This document shows positions 17,997 through 27,605 of a stretch of 64,000 nt of DNA, one piece after another. The notes beneath the pieces were generated by a model. It had not been told where the DNA came from and searched no databases. It saw only the letters and a list, made by a program, of their open reading frames with translations. Numbering within the stretch: the stretch's first letter is position 1; each line of letters opens with the position of its first letter. The stretch comes from Mangrovicoccus sp049603835 (lineage in GTDB: Bacteria; Pseudomonadota; Alphaproteobacteria; Rhodobacterales; Rhodobacteraceae), in the NCBI GenBank assembly GCA_049603835.1, contig JBMYSZ010000010.1, positions 1 to 64,000 on the forward strand. The letters run 5' to 3'. A program made the position numbers and the translations under genes.

Positions 17997-18055
17997 GCGG
18001 CGCCAGGGTCAAAGCAATTTCGGGGGGACGAGGTGCTTTGCGGATCTGGCGCCGC
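17997..18055 (-). terminator. Long two-stage hairpin downstream of the protease gene
   Basis: GCGGCGCCAG (17997-18006) pairs with CTGGCGCCGC (18046-18055); inside, CAAAGCA (18010-18016) pairs with TGCTTTG (18034-18040). On the minus strand it begins 8 bases after the protease stop and is followed by TTTATCTTT. It most likely terminates or stabilises the protease mRNA. Confidence 0.6.
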
Positions 18056-18062
18056 CCAGGGA

Positions 18063-21000
18063 TCAGAGAAGCGCGTCCGCTGCCTCCGATGCCGAATTGG
18101 CAAGCAAAGAGCCCAGCCAGCTATCGCCGTCGCTCCAAAGTGGGCCGCCCGCATAGCCCATGAAATCGGGCTGTTCAGCAGAGCCGGTCAGAACGCCGGT
18201 GCCTTCGATGGCCAATATGGAGATTTCCTCCATGGCATGGCCGATTTCTTCTTCGCGGCTGGTGTCTTCCATCACGCGGAAATCAAACCCATCCGCGTCC
18301 AGATCCATCACCTGCATGACGGAGGGATCAATGCCGTTATAGCTGGAAATATCGAGCATCAAATTCGGGGTGTCACCAAAGCTTTGCTCGAAATCCAGGC
18401 TATGATTCCAATGCTTATAGGCCGCATCCGTGCGGGTGGCTTGGAATGCATGGCCATCCCAATCGCCACTCCCGGTTTCAATCGCCAGCCATCCGATGGT
18501 TTCCACCCCATGGCTGCCATCATTTGCGATTTCCTCTTCTTCCAGAGCGATTTGGAAGCCGGTTTCATCGATATTGCGGGTGCGGGATTTGACAAAGGCG
18601 CTGTCATTTTCGGTCTGCACTTGGGTCAAAACTGCCGGGCCGGTTTCCAGATCGCCACTTAGCGTGACATTTTCAAACCCGTCCCAGGTCAGCTTACCGC
18701 TATCCAGCGTGCCAGCCTCGAAAACTGTGCCATCGGGCAACTGCCAGCGCCCGGCCTCGACCACCACATAGCTGATGCTTTCGGCGGCATGGATCCCGTC
18801 CAGATAGTCACCTTCCTGCAGGCGCAGGGTAAAGCTATCAGAGGTCACATCGCTGATCCGCACGGCGCAGAATTCATTTTCATTCAGCGACGTGATCTGC
18901 GCGATAACCACCGGATTTTCGAAACTGCCATTCAGCTCGATGGTTTGCGCCACATGGGTCAGGGCCTCTAGGCTACCAAATTCCATGATTGTGCGGTCTG
19001 GGCTTTGCAGGCCGAAATCCACATAAGTTGCGTCTTCTTCGGCGCTAAGGCTTAGGGTCTGGGTCGCGCTGGTGGTGGCATCCCAACCCGAAGGCGCATC
19101 CACGCGCACTGTGTAAGTGTCAGCGCTCAGCCCGGCAAAACGGTAATGGCCATACATATCGCTTTGGCTGGTGACCTCGCCGCTATCGCGCTGGCCGTTA
19201 TTATTGGCGTCCAGATAGACGGTCCAACCAGAGAGCCCGCCTTCGCGGCTGCTCACGCTTTGATCGCCATCGGCATCATTCCAAAGACGTCCGCTGATGA
19301 CGCCCGCTTCCCAAGCGGTGGCGGTTGCCTGGCCTGTGCCAGCAATGGCCAAAACCCCAAAGGTTTCCGTCGCATGGACCAGTTCTTGGTCGGTGCTGGT
19401 TTCTTCTTGGGTATAAAGTGTGACACTGTCTTCGGTGACTTGGCCGGCCTGGGCCCAGGACGGGTCAATGCCCCAACTGGACATCATATCCGCGAAAACG
19501 ACAGGGGCGCCGGTATAGGCATTGTCGAACTCATAGCTGGCTTCGGTTTCGCGGGCTTCAAACAGGCTTGCCTCATAGCGCATATCGCCCCAAATGCCGG
19601 TGCTTTCGGAAATGGCGAACCAGCCCACATCCTCATCCGCATGGGTGTTGAATTTCTCGGCCTCTTCTTCCTGAAGCGCGACCCGGAACCCATCCGCATC
19701 TACCGAGCTGACCCGTGCCTGCACAAAGGAGCTGTCATTCTCGGTTTGGGTTTGGCCAAACACGGCTGGTGTGTCCTCAAAAGCGGCATCGAAAGACACA
19801 TTATCCCAAGACCAGGGCGCATTGGCCGAGGCGGTAAAGCTGCCCACTTCCAAAATCGCGCCATTGGGCAATTCCCAGGCACCTTCTTCCATCACCACAT
19901 AGGCGACGGCGATTTGGCTTGTGACATTATCCGCATAATCGGGCTCTTGCAGGCGCAAGGTGAATTGGCCGTTCTGCACATCTGAGATCCGGGTGATGAA
20001 AGGATCGGCATTATCATGGGACTGGGCAAAGGCGAAAACCACCGGGTTTTCAAAGATATTATCCAGCACCACGGTCTGCGCCTGTTCCGTCACCGCAAAA
20101 AGATAGCCGAATTCCGCAACCACTGGGGCGCCGACCGTTGCGCCGAAATTCACGCCGGATGTGGTTTGGCCCGCATCCACTTGCACCTCGATCCCAATCT
20201 GGCGTGTGGCCACCGGCGCCATCTGTACTGCCAGGCCATTTTCCACAAAAGTGCTGTTATAGGCGAGCTCTAGGCCGCTGGTGCCGCTGGTATCCTCGAT
20301 CCCGATTGTGGCGCGGTTCACAGTGCCGGTCATTTCCAGATACTGGAAGGTAATCGCGCCGCTTTGGTCCATAATTACTTGGAATGTATAGCTAGAGCTA
20401 CCCGAGAAAGGCTGCACATTTTCATAGGTGACGACGAATTTCTCGCCCTTGTCATCCAGCCCGTAATAGATCCGGCCGCCACGCGCTGGGTTCAGATCGT
20501 CCCAAAAGGGCGCAATGATCCCATCCGTTCCGTCAGCCTGGCCCAAGCGACCATTCATATAGGCCGAGCCGGAATTTCCAAAGGTCAGATAGCCATTGGA
20601 GCTGATGCGCAGCTCGTCTTGGACTTCGCCATAAAACTCAAAGGCAAAGGGCAGGGACACCAGCGCGCTATCATCATCGCGCAGCGACAGGGTTTTGCCG
20701 GACTGAGAAATATCCACCCAAGAAAAGCCGATTTCACCGCTCCGATTATCGTGCCAGCTATAGTCGGTGGGGGCCAATGGGCTGGTTTGATCAGAGCCTG
20801 ACGGCAATTCTTGGGCGATCATGTACCGACCTGGGGTCAGATCGGTGAAGCTATAGACGCCAGAGGCATTGGTGATGGCGGTGCGCTCGCCTTCATCCCG
20901 CTGGCCGTTTTGATTGGCATCGATATAGACGCGGCGTCCGGCCAGGCCGATTTCGGCAGGGTCGCGCAGCCCGTCGCGGTCCACATCATTCCAGACCGTG

Positions 21001-22298
21001 CCGGTGATGCTGCCCGGTCCTTGCCATGCCACGGCCTCGCCCGCATTCACCCGCCCGCCCGAGACCGTGCTATTGGCCAGATCCGAGCGGATATCACTGG
21101 TTTCAATCAATCGGTCGCGGATTTGCAGCGGCGACATGGTCGGGTTTTGCTCTAGCATCAGCGCGGCAATGGCTGCCACATGCGGTGCTGCCATGGAGGT
21201 GCCAGAGTAATACGCATAGCCGCCGCCATCCACAGTGCTAAGGATATTCTGCCCCGGCGCCGCCACATCGACCGAAACAGTGCCGTAATTGGAAAAGAAA
21301 GCCAGATCATCATTATGATCGGTCGCGGCCACGGCGATGAGGTTATCTAGGTCATAGCTAGACGGGTAATGGGGGAAAGCGTCATTATTCAGCGCGTCAT
21401 TGCCCGCCGCGGCGACGAATAGATGGCCAGCATCGCCCGCCATGGCAATGGCTTCGGCCAAAGCTGTGCTATAGCTGCCGCCGCCCCAGGAATTATTGGA
21501 AATCTGCGCGCCCATAAGCACCGCATATTCCAGGGCCAAGATCGCATCAAAGGTGGAGCCATTGCCGTTATCATCGAAGAACTGCAGCGCCATGATCTGC
21601 GCGTCATAAGCAACGCCAACCACGCCAATGCCGTTATCCGCTTCGGCCGCGATTGTGCCCGCCACATGCGTGCCATGGCCCTGACTGTCCAGCGGATCGC
21701 CATCATCATTGGCGAAATCATAGCCATAGACATCGTCGATATAGCCATTGCCATCATCATCAATGCCATTGCCGGCGATTTCGCCCGTATTGACCCACAT
21801 ATTATCGTCTAGATCCGCATGGGTGTAGTCCACCCCCGTATCGATCACGGCAACGATCACGCCTTCGCCGGTGGCTTGGGTCCAGGCTTCCGGGGCGTCG
21901 ATATCCGCATCGGTTTGGCCGCCGGTCTGGCCAGTATTGTCCAAAGCCCATTGGCGGTCGGACATGGGATCCGTGCTGATCGAAGTGGTGGAGAAATCAG
22001 CCGCAGTGAGCGTGTAATTGGGCTGGATATACTCGATGGCCTCTAGCGCTTGGATACAGAGCGGATCGGTCAAAGCGGCGGCCCAGTCTGCATCGCTGGG
22101 CATGTCTTCCGCGCGCCATAATTCAAAGCCGAATTTGCAGCTTTGATCCACCAGCTCGATCCCAAGCGAGCTGCGCAGCGCATCTAAGGAGGCCAAAGCC
22201 TCGGCGCTGGCGTCTTGGTCGGTAGATATAATAAAGTCAACGGACCCGGTGCTGGTCTGTGCTTCGTCTTCGCTTTGTGCAATCGCTAATGTGTTCAT
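18063..22298 (-). CDS. Large subtilisin-like (S8) serine protease with SdrD-B-like and lectin-like repeats
   Basis: A 1411-residue multidomain protein. The peptidase domain (about 110-420) has all subtilase residues: Asp153 (VIDTG), His208 (GHGTH), oxyanion Asn300 (AAAGND) and Ser368 (SGTSMAAPH); residues 20-95 look like an inhibitor-type propeptide. Then come an SdrD-B-like domain (starting SITGTVWNDVDRDG), a beta-rich region with NGYLTFG, and three ~80-residue repeats resembling H-type lectin domains (NPVV...RI..V...F.LRLQE). A second SdrD-B-like domain (ISGRLWNDADGDQ) and three more repeats follow. No N-terminal signal peptide or RTX nonapeptides are seen, so the export route is unclear; a C-terminal secretion signal is possible. 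Calcium-type DxDxDG loops are frequent. Probably extracellular and degradative or adhesive. Confidence 0.9.
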   Translation of the reverse strand: MNTLAIAQSEDEAQTSTGSVDFIISTDQDASAEALASLDALRSSLGIELVDQSCKFGFELWRAEDMPSDADWAAALTDPLCIQALEAIEYIQPNYTLTAADFSTTSISTDPMSDRQWALDNTGQTGGQTDADIDAPEAWTQATGEGVIVAVIDTGVDYTHADLDDNMWVNTGEIAGNGIDDDGNGYIDDVYGYDFANDDGDPLDSQGHGTHVAGTIAAEADNGIGVVGVAYDAQIMALQFFDDNGNGSTFDAILALEYAVLMGAQISNNSWGGGSYSTALAEAIAMAGDAGHLFVAAAGNDALNNDAFPHYPSSYDLDNLIAVAATDHNDDLAFFSNYGTVSVDVAAPGQNILSTVDGGGYAYYSGTSMAAPHVAAIAALMLEQNPTMSPLQIRDRLIETSDIRSDLANSTVSGGRVNAGEAVAWQGPGSITGTVWNDVDRDGLRDPAEIGLAGRRVYIDANQNGQRDEGERTAITNASGVYSFTDLTPGRYMIAQELPSGSDQTSPLAPTDYSWHDNRSGEIGFSWVDISQSGKTLSLRDDDSALVSLPFAFEFYGEVQDELRISSNGYLTFGNSGSAYMNGRLGQADGTDGIIAPFWDDLNPARGGRIYYGLDDKGEKFVVTYENVQPFSGSSSYTFQVIMDQSGAITFQYLEMTGTVNRATIGIEDTSGTSGLELAYNSTFVENGLAVQMAPVATRQIGIEVQVDAGQTTSGVNFGATVGAPVVAEFGYLFAVTEQAQTVVLDNIFENPVVFAFAQSHDNADPFITRISDVQNGQFTLRLQEPDYADNVTSQIAVAYVVMEEGAWELPNGAILEVGSFTASANAPWSWDNVSFDAAFEDTPAVFGQTQTENDSSFVQARVSSVDADGFRVALQEEEAEKFNTHADEDVGWFAISESTGIWGDMRYEASLFEARETEASYEFDNAYTGAPVVFADMMSSWGIDPSWAQAGQVTEDSVTLYTQEETSTDQELVHATETFGVLAIAGTGQATATAWEAGVISGRLWNDADGDQSVSSREGGLSGWTVYLDANNNGQRDSGEVTSQSDMYGHYRFAGLSADTYTVRVDAPSGWDATTSATQTLSLSAEEDATYVDFGLQSPDRTIMEFGSLEALTHVAQTIELNGSFENPVVIAQITSLNENEFCAVRISDVTSDSFTLRLQEGDYLDGIHAAESISYVVVEAGRWQLPDGTVFEAGTLDSGKLTWDGFENVTLSGDLETGPAVLTQVQTENDSAFVKSRTRNIDETGFQIALEEEEIANDGSHGVETIGWLAIETGSGDWDGHAFQATRTDAAYKHWNHSLDFEQSFGDTPNLMLDISSYNGIDPSVMQVMDLDADGFDFRVMEDTSREEEIGHAMEEISILAIEGTGVLTGSAEQPDFMGYAGGPLWSDGDSWLGSLLANSASEAADALL

Positions 22299-22347
22299 TT
22301 TGCCCTCGCCCCCGAATGGCTATGAGCAAAATCTAGCAAAGAGGGCG

Positions 22348-22377
22348 ATATAACCAATTGATATATAATGGTTATAT
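22348..22377. promoter_or_regulatory. Candidate operator, 9-bp inverted repeat
   Basis: ATATAACCA (22348-22356) and TGGTTATAT (22369-22377) form a perfect inverted repeat with a 12-bp AT-rich spacer, centres 21 bp apart (two helical turns). It lies 50-79 bp upstream of the protease ATG and about 137 bp upstream of the divergent permease gene. The AT content rules out a terminator. The bound regulator is unknown. Confidence 0.5.
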
Positions 22378-22513
22378 TGTGGCCCTCATTTTCGCTTTGC
22401 GATTATTCTTACGAGAAAACACTATCCGAAAGAGCGAAATTCCTAACGGTCATAGACGCTTTGTTGCGAACTGTGGCAAAGACTCAGGCAATTGTGGCGG
22501 GAAATAGGAGACT

Positions 22514-23620
22514 GTGGCAGTGACGCGTCGAAGCGATGGCGAAGTGATCGATATCACCATTAGGATCTTATTTCTGGGCTTATTTCTATATGGCGCGCTG
22601 ATTATGGTGGCGCCTTTGGTCGGTTTGGCGCTTTGGGCGGTGATCCTGACAGTGGCGGTTTATCCCGGCTATCTGTGGTTGGCTCAGAAGCTGGGCGGGC
22701 GGAAAAGCCTGGCGGCGGGGCTGCTCACTGTGTTGGGGCTTGTGATCACAATTGGCCCGGTTGCTGCGCTTGGGGCCGGGGTGGTCGAAGCCGGGGTGAA
22801 GCTGGCCGGCACGCTCAGCCAAGGCGAGTTCGATTTCCCCACCGCCCCGGATTGGCTGCTAGAGCGCGGGCCGCTGGCGCATTGGATCCATGACAGCTGG
22901 ACGGAAATCGAGGCAGATATCCAAGCGGCAATCGCGAAATTCGGCCCATCGCTTTTATCAGCGGGCTCTCTTTTGGTGGGCAAGATTGCGGGCATCGGCA
23001 TGGGGCTTTTGCTGATGGCGGCTTCGGTGCTGATCATGGGCTTTCTCTTTAAGCCCGGCCCCGAAATCGTGGCAGGCACCCGCCGTTTTGCCAATCGCGT
23101 TTTCGCGCCGCGCGGGGCGGGGCTGATCGATCTCGCCGGCGCGACCGTGCGCAATGTGTCCCGCGGGATCATTGGCGTGGCGCTGATTCAGTCGCTTATG
23201 GCTGGGGTGTTGATGGTCGCCTTCGGTGTGCCGCTGGCCGGGCCGTTGTCTTTGATCTGTTTGATCCTGGGGATTATCCAGGTGGGGCCGGGGCTGGTGA
23301 TCCTGCCAGTGATCATCTGGGCCTTTACCAGTATGGGAACGCCTATGGCGATTGCCTTTACCGTGCTTATGGTGCCGGTGATGATTATCGACAATATCCT
23401 CAAGCCGATCTTTATGGCGCATGGTTTGCACACGCCCATGTTGGTGATCTTGGTCGGCGTGATCGGCGGGCTTTTCGCCTATGGGCTGGTGGGGCTGTTT
23501 GTGGGGCCGGTGGTCTTGTCGGTGTTTTATGAGCTGTTCATGGAATGGCTCAACCGCGAAGACCCGAGCGAGGACACTCAGCCTTCCGAACTGTCTGAGC
23601 CATCCGGGCCGGGCGCGTAG
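22514..23620 (+). CDS. AI-2E family transporter (PerM/YdiK-like permease)
   Basis: A 368-residue integral membrane protein of the AI-2E transporter family: about eight hydrophobic segments, a polar loop region near residues 100-150, and the conserved C-terminal part (QVGPGLVILPVIIWAF, then VPVMIIDNILKPIFMAHGL and GLFVGPVVLSVFYEL). Family members have been linked to export of autoinducer-2 or other ions and metabolites, so the substrate is uncertain. GTG start at 22514 is preceded by AGGAG. The 3' end overlaps the convergent lyase gene by 43 bp. Confidence 0.88.
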   Translation: MAVTRRSDGEVIDITIRILFLGLFLYGALIMVAPLVGLALWAVILTVAVYPGYLWLAQKLGGRKSLAAGLLTVLGLVITIGPVAALGAGVVEAGVKLAGTLSQGEFDFPTAPDWLLERGPLAHWIHDSWTEIEADIQAAIAKFGPSLLSAGSLLVGKIAGIGMGLLLMAASVLIMGFLFKPGPEIVAGTRRFANRVFAPRGAGLIDLAGATVRNVSRGIIGVALIQSLMAGVLMVAFGVPLAGPLSLICLILGIIQVGPGLVILPVIIWAFTSMGTPMAIAFTVLMVPVMIIDNILKPIFMAHGLHTPMLVILVGVIGGLFAYGLVGLFVGPVVLSVFYELFMEWLNREDPSEDTQPSELSEPSGPGA

Positions 23621-24375
23621 GTCCAACGATATTTCGGCGGGGTGGGGCCTTTGTTCCGCCCGCCTTGCTCATGCTGTTCCCAGGCATGCGCCAACACTCC
23701 GACCGAGCGGCTGAGGCAGAAAAAGCCCCGCGCCAGCTCGGGCGGGCAGCCTAGCTCGGCATAGATCACCGCTGTTGCCCCATCAATATTCATCGGCAGG
23801 GGGCGGTTTTTCTCGGCGCTTAGATGGGCTTCGATCGCTTGGCCAATCTCGGAAAACTGCCCGCTGACAGCGCCTTGGGCTCGGGCCTCTTCCACCAATG
23901 CCATCAGACGCGGGGCGCGCGGATCGGTGGGGGTGTGGAATCTGTGGCCGAAGCCTGGGATATATTTGCCATGCTCGGCGCGCCAGGCATCGAGAGTTTG
24001 CGGTAGGGCGCTCAGCCCCGCCTGGGCCAGTTGATGATAGAGCGCCACGGCTTGCTGCCCGGCCCCGCCATGGACATCGCCTAGCATGCCGACGCCGGTA
24101 GCGAGCGCGGAGTTAAGCCCAACCCCGCAAGTCACCGCCATGCGCGCTGCAGCAATCGAGGGCGCTTGCGGGCCGTGATCGACCGCAGCCACAAGAGCGG
24201 CCTCGAAAAGTCGCGCCTTGGCTGGAGGCAGGGGCGTGCCCATGACCATGAGCCAGATCATTTGCGGAAAGCTGAGTGTGCCGATGAGCTCTTGGATAGG
24301 TTGGCCGCGCAGGGCGATGCGGCCTGGCTCCATATCGATGATCGAGGTTTGCCACCAATCCGCTACGTCACTCAT
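23578..24375 (-). CDS. Citrate synthase-fold lyase, probable citryl-CoA lyase
   Basis: A 265-residue protein corresponding to the catalytic half of citrate synthase. The three catalytic positions are visible: His in LGDVHGGAG, His in GFGHRFHTPTDPRA, and Asp in MNIDG. The short length and the neighbouring CoA-transferase fit citryl-CoA lyase (cleaving a citryl-type CoA ester to acetyl-CoA plus oxaloacetate) better than a synthase. The ATG at 24375 overlaps the CoA-transferase stop (ATGA). Last gene of the tctC-tctB-tctA-CoA transferase-lyase unit. The exact acid (citrate, citramalate or a methyl analogue) is inferred from context only. Confidence 0.8.
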   Translation of the reverse strand: MSDVADWWQTSIIDMEPGRIALRGQPIQELIGTLSFPQMIWLMVMGTPLPPAKARLFEAALVAAVDHGPQAPSIAAARMAVTCGVGLNSALATGVGMLGDVHGGAGQQAVALYHQLAQAGLSALPQTLDAWRAEHGKYIPGFGHRFHTPTDPRAPRLMALVEEARAQGAVSGQFSEIGQAIEAHLSAEKNRPLPMNIDGATAVIYAELGCPPELARGFFCLSRSVGVLAHAWEQHEQGGRNKGPTPPKYRWTYAPGPDGSDSSEG

Positions 24376-25580
24376 ATCACGCCTTCCGTTTCCCACCGCG
24401 CCAGATCCTCGGCGCTATAGCCTAAACTGCCATAGACTTGCGCATTATGCTGCCCCAATTGCGGCGGCGGGTCTTTTACCGCAGGGGCTGTGCCGTCGAT
24501 TTTCATCCCTGTGCGCAGCAGGCGGAGATCCCGGCCCGTGCCCGGCGCGTCGGGGAAATCAGCGATCATCCCACGCGTGGCAATCTGCGGATGGGCCAGC
24601 ACTTGCGGCACGCTCAGCACAGCGCCCGCAGGCACGCCCAAAGCATTTAGCTCATCGGCCCAGATCTGCGCGGGCTTAGCGGCAAGGCTCTGTTCTAGCT
24701 CGCCGCGCAGAAGGAAACGGTTCCGCTTGCGATGCTCGCGGGTCAGAAACCGCGGATCCTCGCGTAGATCTTCGCGCCCCAAATGGCGCACCAGGATTTC
24801 CCATTGCTCGGCCTTATTGGCGGCGATGTTCAACAGGCCCTCACCGGTTTCGAATGTGCCAGAGGGGGCGGAAGTCATGTTCTCATTGCCTTTGCGCCCT
24901 GGCTCAACGCCGCCGATCAGGTAATTCGACACGGCCCAGCCAAGCGTTGCCAAAGTCGCCTCTAGCATGGACACATCAATATAGGCGCCGCGCGGCTTGG
25001 CATTCAGCGCCGCCCCGATCGCCATGGCGGCAGTGAGCCCGCCAATCGTATCAGCCACGGGAAAGCCCGCGCGCAAGGGTCCGCTTTCATCCGTGCCGGT
25101 AATATCCATAGCGCCGGACATGCCTTGGACGATCTGATCATAGGCCGGGTTTTTCGCCAGCGGTCCATCCTGGCCAAAGCCGGAAATGGCACAATAGATC
25201 AGCTGTGGATTGCGGGCTTTGAGCGTTTCATAACCAACCTTGAGGCGGTCCATCACGCCGGGGCGGAAATTTTCCACCAGCACATCGGCGCTTTCTACCA
25301 GGCGGCCCAGGATTTCTGGGCCTTCGGGTGCTTTGAGATTAAGCGTGACTGATTGCTTGCCTGGGTTCTGGGCCAGAAAACTGATGCCCATATTCGCGGT
25401 CGAAAGCTCGATATCCGCTCCAAGCTGCCGGGCGAGATCCCCCCGCCCGACCGCTTCGACTTTGATCACCTCGGCGCCGAGATGGGCGAGTTGGTGGCAG
25501 GCGAAGGGGCCTGCCAGCACATTTGTCAGATCGAGAATGCGGATGCCGCGGAGCGGATCAATCCCCATCAGCGACACCAT
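24372..25580 (-). CDS. Family III CoA-transferase (CaiB/BaiF type)
   Basis: A 402-residue family III CoA-transferase. It has the N-terminal GIRILDLTNVLAGPF segment, LGAEVIKVE, and the catalytic-region stretch NPAYDQIVQGMSG with the family aspartate, followed by VADTIGGLTA and YIDVSMLEA. It would activate the acid brought in by the TctABC transporter to its CoA thioester before cleavage by the downstream lyase. Two starts are possible (25580, or ATG at 25568); both overlap the end of tctA, so translation is coupled. Confidence 0.9.
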   Translation of the reverse strand: MVSLMGIDPLRGIRILDLTNVLAGPFACHQLAHLGAEVIKVEAVGRGDLARQLGADIELSTANMGISFLAQNPGKQSVTLNLKAPEGPEILGRLVESADVLVENFRPGVMDRLKVGYETLKARNPQLIYCAISGFGQDGPLAKNPAYDQIVQGMSGAMDITGTDESGPLRAGFPVADTIGGLTAAMAIGAALNAKPRGAYIDVSMLEATLATLGWAVSNYLIGGVEPGRKGNENMTSAPSGTFETGEGLLNIAANKAEQWEILVRHLGREDLREDPRFLTREHRKRNRFLLRGELEQSLAAKPAQIWADELNALGVPAGAVLSVPQVLAHPQIATRGMIADFPDAPGTGRDLRLLRTGMKIDGTAPAVKDPPPQLGQHNAQVYGSLGYSAEDLARWETEGVI

Positions 25581-27075
25581 CCGCCCGCGCTTGAGCCCGC
25601 CGCGCCCGATAGGCGGGCAGGAAGACCAGCACCGCTGCCAGGATCAGTAGACCCAGGGTCATAGGCCGGTCCAGGATAAAGCCGAAACCGTCATAAAGCT
25701 GCATGGAGCGCGAGAAGTTGTCTTCGAGCATCCGGCCCAAGATAAAGCCGATCAGCAGCGGGGCGAGCGGGTAATCCGCAAAGCGCAAGATCGTGGCGCA
25801 GATACCAAAACCCACCAGGATCAAAAGCTCGGTCGCGTTATTTTGCCCGATATAGGCCCCCATCAAGGTGAAAAACAGGATGAAGGGGATCAGGTAATTG
25901 CGCGGCACGGCCAGGATTTTGGCGATATAGGGGATCAGCGGCAGATTGAGGATCAGCAGCACCAAATTACCCAGATACATGGAGATGATGACGGACCAAA
26001 AGATCTCGGGTTGGTCTACCATCAGGCGCGGGCCGGGCGAGACATTGAGCGCAATCAAAGCGCCCAGCAAAATCGCCGTAGTGCCAGAGCCGGGAATGCC
26101 GAGGGTCAAAAGCGGCACGAAAGAGCCAGTGCAGGCGGCGTTATTCGCGGATTCCGGCGCGGCCAGACCTTTGACGGAGCCTTTGCCAAATTGCTCTTGC
26201 TCTTCTTTCGAGGCGATATTGCGCTCCACCGCATAGCCCAGAAAGCTCGCAATCGTAGCACCTGCGCCGGGTAGAACCCCGATAAAGAAGCCCTGCAGCG
26301 ATTGCCGCCCGATCACCGGGGCGATGGATTTGGCTTCGTCCTTGGTGATGCGCAAATCCTTGATCTCGCTGCCCTGATCTTGGCCGCCAGAGCGTTTCGG
26401 GTCTAGTACCAGATAAATCGCCTCGGGCAGGGCAAACATGGCCATGGCTAGGGTGATAAAGCTAAAGCCCGATTGCAGATCCATCAGCCCCATCGTGAAG
26501 CGCGGCATATTGAAAAGCGCGCCTTCGCCAACCGTGGCGAGAATCAGGCCGAGAAGCGTCATCATCAGCGCTTTGCCCACCTGACCCGATCCGGCAAAAG
26601 CGGCGATGGCCGAAAGACCCACCACCATCAGCGCGAAATATTCAGCGGAATGGAAAAGCAGCGCCACAGAGGCCAGCATAGGAGCGAAGATCATCAGCAA
26701 AACCGCGCCGATTGTCCCGCCCGCGAAACTGGCGATGGCCGCAACGGTCAGCGCTTTGCCCGCCTTGCCCGAGCGGGCCAGGGGATATCCGTCAAAGCTT
26801 GAGGCGACGGTTGAGGCCACGCCGGGGGCATTGATGAGGATCGAGGAGGTCGAGCCACCAAAAATCGCGCCGTAATATACCCCGGCAAGTAGGATCAGCG
26901 CGGCGGAGGGATCGCCCAAGGTAATAGCCACAGGGATCATGATCGCGATGATCGACATAGGCCCCAGACCCGGTAGCATGCCGATAAAGGTGCCGATCAA
27001 ACAGCCGCCGATAACCATGAGGATATTGGTGATGGAAAAGGCCGTGGCAAGGCCGGACAAGATGCCTTCGAGCAT
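25558..27075 (-). CDS. tctA: Tripartite tricarboxylate transporter, large membrane subunit TctA
   Basis: A 505-residue permease with about 12 hydrophobic segments. Family signatures are GMLPGLGPMSIIAIMIP near residue 34, VLPGAGATIASFLGYAVER near 265 and LTLGIPGSGTTAILLGAL near 315. With TctB and the periplasmic TctC it forms a secondary, solute-binding-protein-dependent importer for citrate-like di- and tricarboxylates. It follows tctB after three bases and overlaps the CoA-transferase gene, tying uptake to catabolism. Confidence 0.95.
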   Translation of the reverse strand: MLEGILSGLATAFSITNILMVIGGCLIGTFIGMLPGLGPMSIIAIMIPVAITLGDPSAALILLAGVYYGAIFGGSTSSILINAPGVASTVASSFDGYPLARSGKAGKALTVAAIASFAGGTIGAVLLMIFAPMLASVALLFHSAEYFALMVVGLSAIAAFAGSGQVGKALMMTLLGLILATVGEGALFNMPRFTMGLMDLQSGFSFITLAMAMFALPEAIYLVLDPKRSGGQDQGSEIKDLRITKDEAKSIAPVIGRQSLQGFFIGVLPGAGATIASFLGYAVERNIASKEEQEQFGKGSVKGLAAPESANNAACTGSFVPLLTLGIPGSGTTAILLGALIALNVSPGPRLMVDQPEIFWSVIISMYLGNLVLLILNLPLIPYIAKILAVPRNYLIPFILFFTLMGAYIGQNNATELLILVGFGICATILRFADYPLAPLLIGFILGRMLEDNFSRSMQLYDGFGFILDRPMTLGLLILAAVLVFLPAYRARRAQARADGVADGD

Positions 27076-27078
27076 GGG

Positions 27079-27567
27079 TTAGACTCCCAAAAAACGCGGC
27101 AGAGGCGAAAGATAGATGCCCAAAACCTGCTGCACTAGATACCAGACAAAGAGGGCGGCGGCGGCGGCGATGGGGATCAGAAAGTGGAATTTCCGTTCGC
27201 CAAGCACAGCGGCAGAGGCGGTGAGGAACACGATCGTGGCAATTAGAAAACCCGCCGGGCGCAGAGCCAGCGCGTAAATTACCATCATGCCCAGAAGGCC
27301 GAGAGCTTGTCCCAAGTGATAATCGAACAGCCGTTTGTAATCGATATCGGGCTCTTTGGGATTGTCTTCGGTTTTCTCTAGGCCGAGCAGCACAATCATG
27401 GCGGTCACCGCGCCGAGAATGGATAGAACCTTGGGGAAGGTAGAGGGCCATATGGGGCTGCGGCGCATAAAGGGCGGCAGCGTGCCATCCATGGTGAAGA
27501 AAGCTGCATAGCCATAAGCTAGGCAAAGGGCCAGAAAGATCAGAGCGATCCAGCGGTCGAGGGCCAT
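27079..27567 (-). CDS. tctB: Tripartite tricarboxylate transporter, small membrane subunit TctB
   Basis: A 162-residue protein with four hydrophobic helices, the usual composition of TctB, including the motif region FPKVLSILGA in the first half. A good ribosome-binding site (AAGGAG) precedes the ATG at 27567. It lies between tctC and tctA in the standard CBA order. Confidence 0.92.
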   Translation of the reverse strand: MALDRWIALIFLALCLAYGYAAFFTMDGTLPPFMRRSPIWPSTFPKVLSILGAVTAMIVLLGLEKTEDNPKEPDIDYKRLFDYHLGQALGLLGMMVIYALALRPAGFLIATIVFLTASAAVLGERKFHFLIPIAAAAALFVWYLVQQVLGIYLSPLPRFLGV

Positions 27568-27605
27568 GGGTGGCTCCTTGGTCGTAAAGATGGGGAAGGG
27601 GAGAG

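Noticed and set aside
22958..23626. His/Gln-rich minus-strand frame opposite the AI-2E permease
   Set aside because: Composition is what the complement of a hydrophobic membrane-protein gene gives; no motif or start signal.
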